A DNA stretch of 64,000 nt from Actinoplanes sichuanensis (GCF_033097365.1 NZ_AP028461.1:806001-870000); one strand, 5' to 3'. Positions 17,596 to 27,537 are shown, counted from the first letter of the stretch. Numbers and translations are program-made. Notes: generated by a model from the sequence alone, not told the origin.

Positions 17596-19131
17596 ATGAC
17601 CGACACGATCCTGCGGATGAGCGGCATCACCAAGACGTTCCCGGGCGTCAAGGCGCTGCAGGACGTCAATCTCGAGGTACGCAGGGGTGAGATCCACTCC
17701 ATCTGCGGCGAGAACGGGGCCGGCAAGTCGACCCTGATGAAGGTGCTCTCGGGTGTCTACCCGCACGGCACCTACGATGGTGACATCCAGTACGACGGCG
17801 AGTTGTGCCACTTCTCCGGAATCCGGGACAGTGAGCATCGCGGCATCGTCATCATCCACCAGGAGCTGGCGCTCGCGTCCAATCTTTCCATCGCCGAGAA
17901 CATCTTTCTCGGCAACGAGCAGGCCAAGAACGGCTGGATCAACTGGAACCGGACCAACGCGGCGGCGGACCAGCTGCTGCGCCGGGTGGGCCTCGCGGAG
18001 AGCGCTGTCACGCCCGTCGTCGAACTCGGCGTCGGCAAGCAGCAGCTGGTGGAGATCGCCAAGGCCCTCTCCAAGGAGGTCCGGCTGCTGATCCTCGACG
18101 AGCCCACCGCGGCGCTCAACGACGAGGACTCGGCCCACCTGCTGAACCTGCTGCGCGGACTGCGTGACGAGGGCATCACCTGCGTGATCATCTCGCACAA
18201 GCTCAACGAGGTGATGGGGATCTCGGACCGGGTCACCATCCTGCGGGACGGTCGGACCATCTGGACCGAGGAGACCGTCAACCTCACCGAGGAGAAGATC
18301 ATCGCGGGCATGGTCGGCCGCGACATGGAGCACCGGTACCCGGACCACACGCCGAAGATCGGCGAGGAGTCGCTGCGGATCGTCGACTGGACGGTCTACA
18401 GCCCCACCCAGCCCGACCGCGCCCTGGTCCGCAACGCTAACCTGACCCTACGCCGCGGCGAGATCGTCGGCCTGGCCGGCCTGATGGGCGCCGGCCGCAC
18501 CGAACTGGCGATGAGCGTCTTCGGCCGCTCCTACGGCGTCAACATCTCCGGCCGGCTGTTCAAGGACGGCAAGGAGATCCAGGCGCGCAGCGTGCGCGAG
18601 GCGATCGACCACGGCATCGCCTACGCGACCGAGGACCGCAAGCGGTACGGCCTGAACCTCATCGAAGACATCAAGCGCAACGTCTCGGCGGCCGCGCTCG
18701 GCAAGCTCGCCAAGGGCGGCTGGGTCGACGGCAACGAGGAGTTCAAGGTCGCCGACGAGTTCCGGACCAGCATGAACATCAAGTCGCCGACCGTCGAGGC
18801 GATCGTCGGCAAGCTTTCCGGCGGTAACCAGCAGAAGGTCGTACTCTCCAAGTGGATCTTCACTGACCCGGACGTGCTGATCCTGGACGAGCCGACCCGA
18901 GGCATCGACGTCGGCGCGAAGTACGAGATCTACACGATCATCAACCGGCTCGCCGACGAGGGGAAGGCCATCCTGGTCATCTCGTCCGAGCTGCCCGAGC
19001 TTCTCGGGATCTGTGACCGCATCTACACCCTCTCGGCCGGCCGGATCACCGGCGATGTGCCCCGCGCCGAGGCCACGCAGGAGAGCCTGATGACCCTGAT
19101 GACGAAGGAAGTACAGGAGGTAGCGCCGTGA
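17596..19131 (+). CDS. mmsA: Multiple-monosaccharide ABC transporter, double ATP-binding protein
   Basis: 511 residues with two fused ABC ATPase domains, the layout of CUT2 sugar importers (GguA/MmsA, XylG, AraG). Domain 1 has an intact Walker A ([11 protein letters not shown], residues 38-48) and Walker B ([12 protein letters not shown]). Domain 2 has the family's degenerate Walker A ([10 protein letters not shown]) but an intact signature ([15 protein letters not shown]) and [21 protein letters not shown] precedes ATG 17596. The stop overlaps the start of the permease gene (GTGA, 19128-19131), so the two are translationally coupled. Energises uptake of the sugar bound by the ChvE-like protein. 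Confidence 0.95.
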   Translation: MTDTILRMSGITKTFPGVKALQDVNLEVRRGEIHSICGENGAGKSTLMKVLSGVYPHGTYDGDIQYDGELCHFSGIRDSEHRGIVIIHQELALASNLSIAENIFLGNEQAKNGWINWNRTNAAADQLLRRVGLAESAVTPVVELGVGKQQLVEIAKALSKEVRLLILDEPTAALNDEDSAHLLNLLRGLRDEGITCVIISHKLNEVMGISDRVTILRDGRTIWTEETVNLTEEKIIAGMVGRDMEHRYPDHTPKIGEESLRIVDWTVYSPTQPDRALVRNANLTLRRGEIVGLAGLMGAGRTELAMSVFGRSYGVNISGRLFKDGKEIQARSVREAIDHGIAYATEDRKRYGLNLIEDIKRNVSAAALGKLAKGGWVDGNEEFKVADEFRTSMNIKSPTVEAIVGKLSGGNQQKVVLSKWIFTDPDVLILDEPTRGIDVGAKYEIYTIINRLADEGKAILVISSELPELLGICDRIYTLSAGRITGDVPRAEATQESLMTLMTKEVQEVAP

Positions 19132-20369
19132 CGGCCGCACCCGCGCAGGTCGGCAAGGGCGCGGGCGCGCCCGGGCGCGACACGGCTCCCCGCAGGGTCA
19201 ACTTCGACCTGAAACAGAGCGGCATCTACATCGCTCTGGCGATCACCGTCGTGATCTTCACGGTGCTGACCGGTGGCGACCTGCTCGCCCCGCAGAACCT
19301 GAGCAACATCATCGTGCAGTACTCGTACATCCTGGTGCTCGCCATCGGCATGGTGCTGATCATCATCGCCGGGCACATCGACCTCTCGGTCGGCTCGGTG
19401 GTGGCCGCGTCCGGCGCGTTCGCCGCGGTCATGATGGTCGAGATGGATCTGGCCTGGCCGATCGCGGTGGTCGCGACGCTGGCCTTCGGCGCGTTGGTCG
19501 GCGCCTGGCAGGGCTACTGGGTGGCGTACTTCGGCATCCCGGCGTTCATCGTCACCCTGGCCGGCATGCTGCTGTTCCGTGCGGTCACCTACATGATCCT
19601 GGGCAACAAGGGCATCGGCCCGTTCCCGGAGGAGATCCGCACCATCGCGAACGGCTTCATCCCCGGCTGGATGGGCAACATCGGCCTCGGGTCGGCGCTC
19701 GGCGGCGCCGACCTGTTCAGCATCATCGTCGGTGTCCTGGTCGTGGTGGCGATGGCCATCGTCCAGTTCCGCACCCGGGCCGGCCGGATCCGCTACAGCC
19801 AGGCCGTCGACCCGATGTGGCTGTTCCTGCTCAAGGTCATCGTCCCGGCCGTGCTGGTGCTGTTCCTGGTCGTGCAGCTGGCCCGGTTCCGCAACCTGCC
19901 GTGGGTACTGGTCCTGCTCGCGGCGCTGGTGGTCGGCTACACCATGGTCACCAACCGGGCCGTGTTCGGCCGCCAGATCTACGCGGTCGGTGGCAACCTG
20001 CAGGCCGCGACGCTCTCCGGCGTCAAGGTCAAGTCGGTGGTGTTCTGGCTGTTCGTCAACATGGGCGTGCTGTCCGCGGTGGCCGGCCTGATCTTCGCCG
20101 GCCGGCTCAACCTGGCCGGACCGACCGCCGGTAACAGCTTCGAGCTGGACGCCATCGCGGCCGCGTTCATCGGCGGCGCAGCCGTCCAGGGCGGTGTCGG
20201 CAAGGTCGTCGGCGCCATCACCGGCGGCCTGATCATGGGTGTCATCAACAACGGCATGGGCCTGCTCGGCGCCCAGACCGAGACGGTCATGCTGGTCAAG
20301 GGCGCGGTGCTGCTCGCCGCGGTCGCCTTCGACGTCTGGTCGAAGCGCCGCACGGCAGGCGCCCGCTAG
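19128..20369 (+). CDS. mmsB: Multiple-monosaccharide ABC transporter permease
   Basis: 413 residues, mostly hydrophobic, with about ten to eleven membrane segments after a cytoplasmic Pro/Arg-containing N-terminus. The conserved [19 protein letters not shown] segment of CUT2 permeases is present after the second helix. A hydrophilic-poor insert around residues 225-265 matches the longer GguB/MmsB form rather than the ~330-residue RbsC form. The GTG start overlaps the ATPase stop. It is the last gene of the arabinose operon, followed by the hairpin at 20416-20450. Confidence 0.93.
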   Translation: MTAAPAQVGKGAGAPGRDTAPRRVNFDLKQSGIYIALAITVVIFTVLTGGDLLAPQNLSNIIVQYSYILVLAIGMVLIIIAGHIDLSVGSVVAASGAFAAVMMVEMDLAWPIAVVATLAFGALVGAWQGYWVAYFGIPAFIVTLAGMLLFRAVTYMILGNKGIGPFPEEIRTIANGFIPGWMGNIGLGSALGGADLFSIIVGVLVVVAMAIVQFRTRAGRIRYSQAVDPMWLFLLKVIVPAVLVLFLVVQLARFRNLPWVLVLLAALVVGYTMVTNRAVFGRQIYAVGGNLQAATLSGVKVKSVVFWLFVNMGVLSAVAGLIFAGRLNLAGPTAGNSFELDAIAAAFIGGAAVQGGVGKVVGAITGGLIMGVINNGMGLLGAQTETVMLVKGAVLLAAVAFDVWSKRRTAGAR

Positions 20370-20415
20370 GGATACCAGCCGGCCCGGGACAGGGCCTTGA
20401 TCCGGGTCGGCTGAC

Positions 20416-20450
20416 AAGGGCCGGTGCTTCTGGGAGAAGCACCGGCCCTT
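20416..20450. terminator. Strong bidirectional terminator hairpin
   Basis: AAGGGCCGGTGCTTCT pairs perfectly over 16 bp with AGAAGCACCGGCCCTT around the loop GGG. It sits between the converging permease and DUF1501 genes, so it can stop transcription from both sides. Confidence 0.85.
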
Positions 20451-20474
20451 GCTCGTGTCATCGACGGTACCGCC

Positions 20475-21749
20475 TCAGCGGGCCGTGGCCAGGCCGAACG
20501 AGGACGGCTTGACCTTCGGGAAGACGGTGTCCAGGGCGCCCAGGCCGCAGCGCTTCTGCAGCACCTCGCCGATCACCGAGCGGTAGTCGGTGGTCGCCTT
20601 CAGGTCGCCGGCGATCAGCGCCTGCGGGTCCAGGGTCGGCCAGTCGCCGTACACCCGGCCGCCCCGGATGCCGCCGCCGAGCAGCATCATCGCGTTGCCG
20701 TGGCCGTGGTCGGTGCCGCGGGAGCCGTTCTCCTTCACCCGCCGGCCGAACTCGCTGATCGTCAGCACCGTCACGTTCTTCATGCCCTGATCACCGAGAT
20801 CGGTGACGAAGGCGGCCATCGCGGTGGAGAAGTCGAGCAGGTTGTCGTACATCCGCTCGCCGGCCACCGCCGGGCCGAGCCCCTGGTGCATGTCCCAGTC
20901 ACCGCAGTCCACCGCCGCTGTGACCAGCCCGGACTTCGCCTTGATCAGCCGGGCCACGTCGCGCAGCGCGCCGCCGAGGTCGGAGTCGGGGTAGACCGCG
21001 CCGTTGGCCGGGGTGTACGTGCCCTTCACCGTGGCGGTGGCGGCCAACGCCCGGTCGGCGGCCAGGGCGGGCGCCGCGAGCACGGCGGGGACATCGGCGT
21101 ACATCGCCCGCAGCGCCGCCGCCATCGGCTTCTTGCCGTCGGCGGTGAGGGTGAACTCCTCCAGGCCCCGCATCGACACGTCGGACGCCGGGCCGGACAT
21201 CAGCCGGGCCGGCATCGCGTCACCCATCGACACCGCGGCCAGCGGCCCCGAAGCGCCGGTGAGGCCGAGCATCCGGTCCAGCCAACCGCTGCGGATCGAG
21301 GTGCCGGGGGCGGCGTTCTCCATCGCCTCCATGGCGGCGAAGTGCGAACGCGTCGGGTCGGGCTGGCCGATCGCGTGGACGGCGGCCAGCCTGCCCGCCT
21401 TCCACTGTGGCAGCAGCGGAGCCAGCGCCGGGTGCAGGCCGAACATGCCACCGTCCCCGGCGATCACCTTGGCCTTCGGCACCGCGATGCCGGGCCGTGC
21501 CTTGAAGTAGTCGGAGTCCCCGATCGGCGCGAACGCCGACAGGCCGTCGAATCCGCCGCGCATCGACACCACGACCAGGGTGTCCCCGGTGTACGTTCCG
21601 GCGGCGAAGGCCAGGCTGGTGCTCAGCGTCTCCCCGGCCAACCCGGCCAGCGCCGCCCCGGCGCCGACGGTCAGCCCGCGGCCGAGCACTCCCCGGCGGG
21701 TGAGCTGCAGCTTCTCGTTCTCGTCACAGCAGAGCAGTGGTGCGGTCAT
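20475..21749 (-). CDS. Tat-exported DUF1501 family protein
   Basis: 424 residues. The N-terminus has a twin-arginine signal (LTRRGVLGRGLTVGAGAALAGLAG), so it is exported folded. The body carries the DUF1501 pattern with an alkaline-phosphatase-superfamily look: VVVSMRGGFDGLSAFAP near the start and TISEFGRRVKENGSRGTDHGHGNAMMLLGGGI near the end. The activity of the family is not established. A Shine-Dalgarno (GAGGTGA) lies over the stop of the DUF1800 gene three bases upstream. DUF1800 and DUF1501 genes are commonly paired in bacteria, which implies joint function. Confidence 0.9.
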   Translation of the reverse strand: MTAPLLCCDENEKLQLTRRGVLGRGLTVGAGAALAGLAGETLSTSLAFAAGTYTGDTLVVVSMRGGFDGLSAFAPIGDSDYFKARPGIAVPKAKVIAGDGGMFGLHPALAPLLPQWKAGRLAAVHAIGQPDPTRSHFAAMEAMENAAPGTSIRSGWLDRMLGLTGASGPLAAVSMGDAMPARLMSGPASDVSMRGLEEFTLTADGKKPMAAALRAMYADVPAVLAAPALAADRALAATATVKGTYTPANGAVYPDSDLGGALRDVARLIKAKSGLVTAAVDCGDWDMHQGLGPAVAGERMYDNLLDFSTAMAAFVTDLGDQGMKNVTVLTISEFGRRVKENGSRGTDHGHGNAMMLLGGGIRGGRVYGDWPTLDPQALIAGDLKATTDYRSVIGEVLQKRCGLGALDTVFPKVKPSSFGLATAR

Positions 21750-21752
21750 CGG

Positions 21753-23288
21753 TCACCTCAGCTGGAAGGACGGCGAGTCAAGAACAAGGGCGATGAGGTA
21801 CGGCGCGGAGCCGGCCAGCGACTTGTCCTTGCCGGTCAGAGGACTGGTCGGCACCTTCCCGGCGACACTGAGCACGGCGGCGGTGTGGGCGGCCGGCAGT
21901 TTCGCCCCGATCAGCCGCTGCGCGATCGCGTCGACCAACGCGCCGTAGGTGCCGGGCAGCACTCCGACCAGCGACTTCAGCAGGTCGGCGGGCCGGGTCA
22001 GCTGCTTGGGGTACCAGCCGGCGGCCAGGTTCAGGTGCAGGTTGCAGCGCATCAGGAACGCCGAGGGTGAGGCCCAGGCGGTGGCCACGTCCGGGAAGCC
22101 GTCCGGGGTGCTCCAGCGGAACGGGGCGTTCCCGGCCTCCACCAGGTGGTTGTAGATGGCGTCGAGCGACTTCACCCCGGAGGCGTCCGGGCCGAGGCCG
22201 AGCACCCGCACCGTGGCGATGGCGTCCTCGAACGGGGTGCGCGCCTTCTGCCCGGCCGAACCGGCGAACTCCGGCGACAGGAACAGCGCCTTCAGCACCG
22301 GGGCGATCGCGGTGTCGTTGTCCAGGTAGACCTTCTTCAGCTTGGCCACCAGCGTCTCCGGGGCCGTGTCGGCCACGAACCGGACACACAGCTTGCGGGC
22401 GATCCGCTCGGCGGTCTCCGCGCGGCGGGCCAGGTGGTCGATGAAGGCGAACGCGGCGGCCTCACCGTCGGTGGCGGAGTTGGCGTGCCGGAAGCCCAGG
22501 ATGTCGACGGCACCGGTGGCGTGCAGCGAGGCGTCGTAGACGTACGCCCGCGACGACTTGCCGACCGTCATGCCGGTGAGCAGCCGGGCCGCGGCCAGCA
22601 CGTCGGGCTCGGAGTAGTTGTCGACGCCGACGGTGTGCAGCTCCATCAGCTCACGGGCGTAGTTCTCGTTCGGGTGCGCCTTGGTCGACGAGCGCTGGTC
22701 GAGGTAGGTCAGCATGGCCGGGTGCCGGGCGCTGGCCTTGAGCATGTCGGCGAACTTCCCGAGCGCGTGCTTCCGGATGACCGTGGTGTCGTAGTCGGCG
22801 CGGGTGTCCCAGACGCCGCTGGACGGGGCGGCCACGTGCAGGTGGTTCGCCCAGAACGCGACGGCCTGCTCGAACAGCTGCCGCTCGCTCCATGCGGCCC
22901 GGGCGACGGCGGCCCGACCCAGCTGCTTGAACGCGTCGTAGGAGTCCTTGGCCAGCTTCGCGCGCACGGTGACCGGGTCGGCACCGGCCATCGGCAGCCG
23001 CTTGACGACCTCGTCGCACCGGGTGTCGCTGATCCGCGCCGGGTCGAGCTGCCGGTCCAGCCAGCCGTTCACACCCAGCCGCCGGGCCTCGGCCAGCGAC
23101 TCCGGGGTGGCGCCGAAGGTGGCGCGGCGCAGCAGGTGGGCGATCGGGTCGGCGCCCATCGTCCGGGCCAGGTCGAGGACGGGCGCGGCCAGGGCGGCGG
23201 CGGGCGTCTCGACGGCCAGGCCGGTGACGGTGAGGGCGGCGGTGGCGACGGAACCGGCGAGCACGGTACGGCGGGTCGGCTTGGTCAT
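21753..23288 (-). CDS. Tat-exported DUF1800 family protein
   Basis: 511 residues from ATG 23288. The start MTKPTRRTVLAGSVATAALT is a twin-arginine signal peptide. The body matches DUF1800: HLLRRATFGATPESLAEARRLGVNGWLDRQLDP near the N-terminus, VAFWANHLHV, and NENYARELMELHTVG. The longer frame to 23399 adds residues before the signal peptide and is rejected. It is the first gene of the pair with DUF1501 and diverges from the ROK gene over 115 bp. Biochemical role unknown; the partner and export route are known only from family context. Confidence 0.9.
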   Translation of the reverse strand: MTKPTRRTVLAGSVATAALTVTGLAVETPAAALAAPVLDLARTMGADPIAHLLRRATFGATPESLAEARRLGVNGWLDRQLDPARISDTRCDEVVKRLPMAGADPVTVRAKLAKDSYDAFKQLGRAAVARAAWSERQLFEQAVAFWANHLHVAAPSSGVWDTRADYDTTVIRKHALGKFADMLKASARHPAMLTYLDQRSSTKAHPNENYARELMELHTVGVDNYSEPDVLAAARLLTGMTVGKSSRAYVYDASLHATGAVDILGFRHANSATDGEAAAFAFIDHLARRAETAERIARKLCVRFVADTAPETLVAKLKKVYLDNDTAIAPVLKALFLSPEFAGSAGQKARTPFEDAIATVRVLGLGPDASGVKSLDAIYNHLVEAGNAPFRWSTPDGFPDVATAWASPSAFLMRCNLHLNLAAGWYPKQLTRPADLLKSLVGVLPGTYGALVDAIAQRLIGAKLPAAHTAAVLSVAGKVPTSPLTGKDKSLAGSAPYLIALVLDSPSFQLR

Positions 23289-23366
23289 GCCAGACGGTTC
23301 GGCCTGGAAGCCGGGTCGAGGCACGGCTGCAACCGTGACTAACGGATCCGCAATCCGGGCGCACCC

Positions 23367-23396
23367 GTGACCGGAAACGGGGTGCTGACTTAGTCT
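23367..23396 (+). promoter_or_regulatory. Candidate leaderless promoter of the ROK gene
   Basis: GTGACC (23367-23372) and TAGTCT (23391-23396) are 18 bp apart. The start codon GTG lies seven bases after the -10-like box. No Shine-Dalgarno is present. The geometry fits transcription starting at or next to the GTG. Confidence 0.45.
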
Positions 23397-23403
23397 CAAG
23401 ACC

Positions 23404-24447
23404 GTGGATCAGGCTGAAACCGTACGTACCCCGTCCTCCTGGGTCGTCGTCGGGCTAGACAACGGCGGCACCTGCAACAACGCCACGGTTCTCGACGCGA
23501 CGGGGCAGTTCCTCGTCAGCGACCTCGTGGAGAACCCGAGCCGGGTGCTCGAGGGCCCGGAGTCGGCCGTCGAGGCCCTCGCCGAAGCATTCGGCAACAT
23601 TCTGGAGCTGACCAGGACACCGCTGTCACTGGTCCGCGCGGTCGGGTTGGACACGCCGGGCCCGGCCAGCGCGCACGGGGTGATCTCGTCGAAGGGCGCC
23701 ACCAACTTCAACCAGGTGTCCTGGCACGGGTTCGACATCCGGGGTGCCCTGGAGACCCGGCTCGGCCTGCCGGTGGTCTACAACAACGACGGCAACGCGG
23801 CCGCCCTGTACGCCCACCACCAGCACTTCGGCGCCGAGGCCGCGGCGAGCTCGTCGGTCTCCGCGATCGTCGGCACCGGTCTGGGCGGCGGTGTGGTCGA
23901 GGCCGGGCATGTGGTCCGCGGCGCGGCCGGGATGGCCGGCGAGCTGGGGCACGTGCAGATCCCGCTGCACGGGGTCCTCGAGGAGGGGCAGCCGGTCCCG
24001 ATGTGCAACTGCGGGTTCGCCGGCGACGTGGAGAGCATCGCCTCGCTCACCGGTATCAAGAACAACCTGCTGCCGTACTGGCTGACCCGGTTCCCGGACC
24101 ACCCGCTCGCCGCCGAGCCGATCCCTCAGGCCGCCAAGGCGCTACGCGGGTACGGCGAGAAGGAGGACCCGATGGCGCTGGCCGTCTTCGGGCAGCAGGC
24201 CAAGGCGATCGGCAAGCTCTTCACCATCGCGGCGAACTTCACCGACCCGTCGGCGTACTTCCTGGGCGGCGGCGTGGTCGAGGCGGCACCGCACTTCCGG
24301 CAGTGGTTCCTCAACTCGGTCCGGGAGAGCACCGACCTGCGCGACGAGCAGAAGGCGGTCGCCACCTTCGCACTGGTCCCCGACCGGGACATGGCCGGGG
24401 CCCGGGGCGCGGCGGTGGCGGCGCTCAAGTCGGTCACTCCTCTTTGA
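23404..24447 (+). CDS. ROK family protein (sugar kinase type), altered zinc motif
   Basis: 347 residues. ATP/sugar-binding motifs are present: VVVGLDNGGTCNNATVLD (phosphate 1), VGLDTPGP, NNDGNAAALYAHH (catalytic Asp) and IVGTGLGGGVVEAG. There is no helix-turn-helix, so it is a kinase-type rather than a repressor-type ROK protein. The zinc-site region reads GELGH then MCNCGFAGDVES. ROK proteins normally have CxCGxxGCxE, so the third cysteine is replaced by Asp. The substrate is unknown and glucokinase is only one possibility. The 3' end overlaps the convergent STAS gene by 14 bases. Confidence 0.85.
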   Translation: MDQAETVRTPSSWVVVGLDNGGTCNNATVLDATGQFLVSDLVENPSRVLEGPESAVEALAEAFGNILELTRTPLSLVRAVGLDTPGPASAHGVISSKGATNFNQVSWHGFDIRGALETRLGLPVVYNNDGNAAALYAHHQHFGAEAAASSSVSAIVGTGLGGGVVEAGHVVRGAAGMAGELGHVQIPLHGVLEEGQPVPMCNCGFAGDVESIASLTGIKNNLLPYWLTRFPDHPLAAEPIPQAAKALRGYGEKEDPMALAVFGQQAKAIGKLFTIAANFTDPSAYFLGGGVVEAAPHFRQWFLNSVRESTDLRDEQKAVATFALVPDRDMAGARGAAVAALKSVTPL

Positions 24448-24769
24448 GAGCAGCCGCCACGTCCGGGAACATCGGCAGGTAGTCGCTGAGCCCGAGGGTG
24501 TCGAAGAGCCTGCGCAGGAAGCCCGACGGGGCGGCGAGACGGACCCAGCCGCCCCGTTCCGCGGCCCGGCCGTGCGCGGTGACCAGCACACCGACGCCCA
24601 TCGAGTCGCAGAAGTCGAGGCCCGACACGTCCACCACCACACGGGGGGCGGGGCGTTCGACGAGCCTGGTCAGGTTCGCCTTGAGCGCCGGTGCGGTGTC
24701 GATGTCGAGTGATCCGCGCAGGACCAGCACGGCCGTGTTCGGTGGATGGTGCGCGACCGAGACCTGCAT
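24434..24769 (-). CDS. STAS-domain protein (anti-sigma factor antagonist type)
   Basis: 111 residues forming a single STAS domain. The conserved LDFCDSMGVGVLV segment carries Ser 56, the residue phosphorylated by anti-sigma kinases in SpoIIAA/RsbV proteins. AAAGGA lies ten bases before ATG 24769. No cognate kinase or sigma factor gene is adjacent, so its partner is encoded elsewhere. It follows zwf on the same strand after 107 bp; whether it shares its transcript is unclear. Confidence 0.88.
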   Translation of the reverse strand: MQVSVAHHPPNTAVLVLRGSLDIDTAPALKANLTRLVERPAPRVVVDVSGLDFCDSMGVGVLVTAHGRAAERGGWVRLAAPSGFLRRLFDTLGLSDYLPMFPDVAAALKEE

Positions 24770-24876
24770 ATTCGGGTGTCCTTTGCGGTGGAGCGGGCTC
24801 GCGTGCGGTGGATCGGGCTCGCGGGGGATCGATGAATACCCTATGCGAGCCCGTCACCACACGCAGGTTGCGCCAC

Positions 24877-26370
24877 TCAGGACGCGTTGCGCCACTTGCG
24901 GCCGTTGCGGCCGATCAGCCGGTCGGCGTCGGTGGGGCCCCAGGACGCCGCCTCGTACGTCGGGATCGGCGAGGTGTCCTTGTTCCAGTGCTCGATGATC
25001 GGGTCGACGATCCGCCAGCTGTGCTGCACCTCGTCGCTGCGGATGAAGAGCGACGCGTCACCGATCAGCGCGTCCAGCAGGAGCCGCTCGTACGCCTCCG
25101 GGGACTCCTCGACGAACGTCTGGTCGTACGAGAAGTCCATGCTCGCCGTGCGCACCCGGAACGAGTGACCGGGCACCTTGGCGCCGAACCGCAGCGAGAT
25201 GCCCTCGTTGGGCTGGATCCGGAGGATCAGCGCGTCGGCCTCCAGACCGGTGAGCTGATCGGTCGGGATCGGCAGGTGCGGCGGCCGCTGGAACTGGAGC
25301 GCCACCTCGGTGAGCCGGGCCGGCAAGCGCTTGCCGGTCCGCACGTAGAAGGGCACGCCCGCCCAGCGCCAGTTGTCCACGTTCAGGCGCATCGCGGCAT
25401 ACGTCTCGGTACGCGAGAGCGGGTCGACGCCCACCTCCTCGCGGTAACCGGCCATCAGCTCCTCGCGGGTGCCGCCCCGGGTGTACTGCCCGCGGACCGC
25501 GGCGTCGGCGATGTCCCGGTCGGTGGGCAGCCGGATCGCCTGGAGCAGCTTCACCTTCTCGCTGCGCAGGCCCTCACCGCCGAACGACGCGGGCGGCTCC
25601 ATCAGGGCCAGCGCCAGAACCTGGAGCACGTGGTTCTGCACGATGTCGCGCATCGCGCCGGCGTGCTCGTAGAAGCCGCCACGGGTGCCGACGCCGAGAG
25701 TCTCGGCCACGGTGATCTGCACGTGGTCGACCCAGGAGCGGTCCCAGATGGGCTGGAAGATCGAGTTGGCGAAGCGCAGCGCCAGCACGTTCTGAACAGT
25801 GTCCTTGCCCAGGTAGTGGTCGATCCGGAAGACCTGGTGCTCCTCGAACGCGCCGTGCACGATGCCGTCCAGCTCACGCGCGGTGGCCAGGTCACGCCCA
25901 TACGGCTTCTCGATCACCAGCCGGGAGAAGGAGCCCTCCCGCGCCTGGTTGAGCCCGGCACCGGCCAGCCCGTTGATCACCGGCTCGAACGCGCCGGCCG
26001 GGGTGGACAGGTAGAACAGCCGGTTACCGGCGGTGCCGCGAACCGCGTCCAGCTCGTCCAGGGTCTCGGCGAGGCGCTTGTAGGTGTCCGGGTCGTCGTA
26101 GCCACCCGCCACGTAGCGGATCCCGCCGGCCAGCTGCCGTTTCTCGGCGAGGCTGCGGCCGCCGAGGGCGCTCTCCGCGAACTGCTCGTCGCTCATCGGC
26201 GTCCGCGCGACGCCCACCAGCGCGAACTGGTCGGGCAGCCGGCTGTGCCGGGCCAGGTTGTCCACCGCCGGCAGCAGCTTGCGGCGGGTCAGGTCGCCGG
26301 ACGCGCCGAAGATCACCAGCGTGGCTGGCGGGGCGCTGCGCTCCTGGATGAGCTGAGGTGCGTGGTCCAT
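24877..26370 (-). CDS. zwf: Glucose-6-phosphate 1-dehydrogenase
   Basis: Oxidises glucose 6-phosphate to 6-phosphogluconolactone with NAD(P)+ (EC 1.1.1.49), the entry to the oxidative pentose phosphate pathway. 497 residues. Nucleotide-binding motif FGASGDLTRRKL at residues 21-32, EKPYGRD at ~154-160 and the active-site signature RIDHYLGKD at 182-190, including the catalytic His. A GGAGGA is ten bases upstream of ATG 26370. The usual companions (transaldolase, transketolase, opcA) are not next to it, so this may be a second, stand-alone copy. It is divergent from the DHH gene. Confidence 0.96.
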   Translation of the reverse strand: MDHAPQLIQERSAPPATLVIFGASGDLTRRKLLPAVDNLARHSRLPDQFALVGVARTPMSDEQFAESALGGRSLAEKRQLAGGIRYVAGGYDDPDTYKRLAETLDELDAVRGTAGNRLFYLSTPAGAFEPVINGLAGAGLNQAREGSFSRLVIEKPYGRDLATARELDGIVHGAFEEHQVFRIDHYLGKDTVQNVLALRFANSIFQPIWDRSWVDHVQITVAETLGVGTRGGFYEHAGAMRDIVQNHVLQVLALALMEPPASFGGEGLRSEKVKLLQAIRLPTDRDIADAAVRGQYTRGGTREELMAGYREEVGVDPLSRTETYAAMRLNVDNWRWAGVPFYVRTGKRLPARLTEVALQFQRPPHLPIPTDQLTGLEADALILRIQPNEGISLRFGAKVPGHSFRVRTASMDFSYDQTFVEESPEAYERLLLDALIGDASLFIRSDEVQHSWRIVDPIIEHWNKDTSPIPTYEAASWGPTDADRLIGRNGRKWRNAS

Positions 26371-26562
26371 GGTCTGCGAGTCCTCCGACCGGGTCGTAAC
26401 CGTCCGTTTGAACCTTACGGCCGGTGACCCTCGGAGGGTTCATCCGCTTCCTGCAAAGCGGGACAACGTGGCGGTGAACACGTCCATAGCCCCGATGCGC
26501 CCGGACCATTGCGAAAAAAGTGGCAAACTGGGTTCAAAGGTCTGGCAACCGAGGGGGACCCT

Positions 26563-27501
26563 GTGAAGTACCGGCTCGTGACCCGTAGCGACTTCGACGG
26601 TCTCGTGTGTGCCGTACTGCTGCGCCATCTCGACATGATCGACGACATCCTCTTCGTGCACCCCAAGGACGTGCAGGACGGCGTCGTGGACATCTCCGAC
26701 CGGGACATCCTCACCAACGTGCCGTACGACCCGCGCGCCAACATGGTCTTCGACCATCACCATTCGGAGACCCTGCGTAACACCGGTGGCCTGGACAACC
26801 ACGTGATCGACGCGGAGGCCCCGTCGGCGGCTCGGGTGATCTACGAGCACTTCGGTGGCCGGGAGCGGTTCCCGAAGGTCACCGACGATCTGATGCGCGC
26901 CGTGGACCAGGCCGACTCGGCCGACTACTCGCTCACCGACATCCTCAGCCCGACCGGCTGGACGCTGCTGAACTTCCTGATGGACAGCCGCACCGGCCTG
27001 GGTCGGTTCCGCAACTTCCGGATCTCCAACTACCAGTTGATGATGCAGCTCATCGACGCGTGCATCGAGCACAACGACGTCAACGAGATCCTCGCCCTGC
27101 CGGACGTGGTGGAACGCTCCGAGCTGTTCCACGAATGCTCGCAGCGGTTCGTCGACCAGTTGCACCGGGTGTGCCACATGGAGGGCGACGTGGTGGTCGT
27201 CGACCTGCGGGAGGAGGAGGTGATCGAGGCGGGCAACCGGTTCATGGTGTACGCGCTGTTCCCCGAGTCGCGGGTGTCGGTGCACATCATCTGGGGCCGG
27301 CAGAAGCTCAACACGGTCTTCGCCTGTGGCAAGTCGATCCTGGACCGCACCTCCCCGGTCGACATCGGCGAGGTGATGCTGCGCTACGGCGGCGGCGGTC
27401 ACCTCGCGGCCGGCACCTGCCAGGTCCCGCACGACGAGTCGGACCGGGTGGAACGCGAGATCATCGACGCGCTGCGCACCGAGCGGGTCGTCACCGTATG
27501 A
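26563..27501 (+). CDS. DHH-family phosphoesterase
   Basis: 312 residues from GTG 26563, which has GAGGGGG upstream; the frame to 26509 adds non-conserved residues. Motifs of the DHH superfamily are in order: RSDFDGLVCAVLL (motif I), MVFDHHHSE (the DHH motif) and VDQADSADYS. A DHHA1-like end follows with GGGGHLAAGTCQVP, which carries the substrate-binding GGGH. The family contains manganese-dependent exopolyphosphatases, nano-RNases and cyclic-dinucleotide phosphodiesterases. The substrate cannot be chosen from sequence alone, though the c-di-GMP genes elsewhere in the window make a dinucleotide role worth considering. Confidence 0.88.
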   Translation: MKYRLVTRSDFDGLVCAVLLRHLDMIDDILFVHPKDVQDGVVDISDRDILTNVPYDPRANMVFDHHHSETLRNTGGLDNHVIDAEAPSAARVIYEHFGGRERFPKVTDDLMRAVDQADSADYSLTDILSPTGWTLLNFLMDSRTGLGRFRNFRISNYQLMMQLIDACIEHNDVNEILALPDVVERSELFHECSQRFVDQLHRVCHMEGDVVVVDLREEEVIEAGNRFMVYALFPESRVSVHIIWGRQKLNTVFACGKSILDRTSPVDIGEVMLRYGGGGHLAAGTCQVPHDESDRVEREIIDALRTERVVTV

Positions 27502-27537
27502 CCGGGCGGGCGGGACCCTGAGGTCCCGCCCGCCCGG
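27502..27537 (+). terminator. Hairpin immediately after the DHH gene
   Basis: CCGGGCGGGCGGGACC pairs perfectly over 16 bp with GGTCCCGCCCGCCCGG around the loop CTGA, starting right after the stop codon. It lacks a T-run and is probably a 3' end or stability element. Confidence 0.7.

Noticed and set aside
19023..20417. Long minus-strand frame opposite the sugar permease
   Set aside because: His/Asp/Gln-rich composition is typical of antisense reading in GC-rich DNA; the permease on the other strand is certain.
24691..26427. 578-codon plus-strand frame opposite zwf
   Set aside because: zwf has all family motifs; the opposite frame reads as Val/Gly/Arg-rich antisense.
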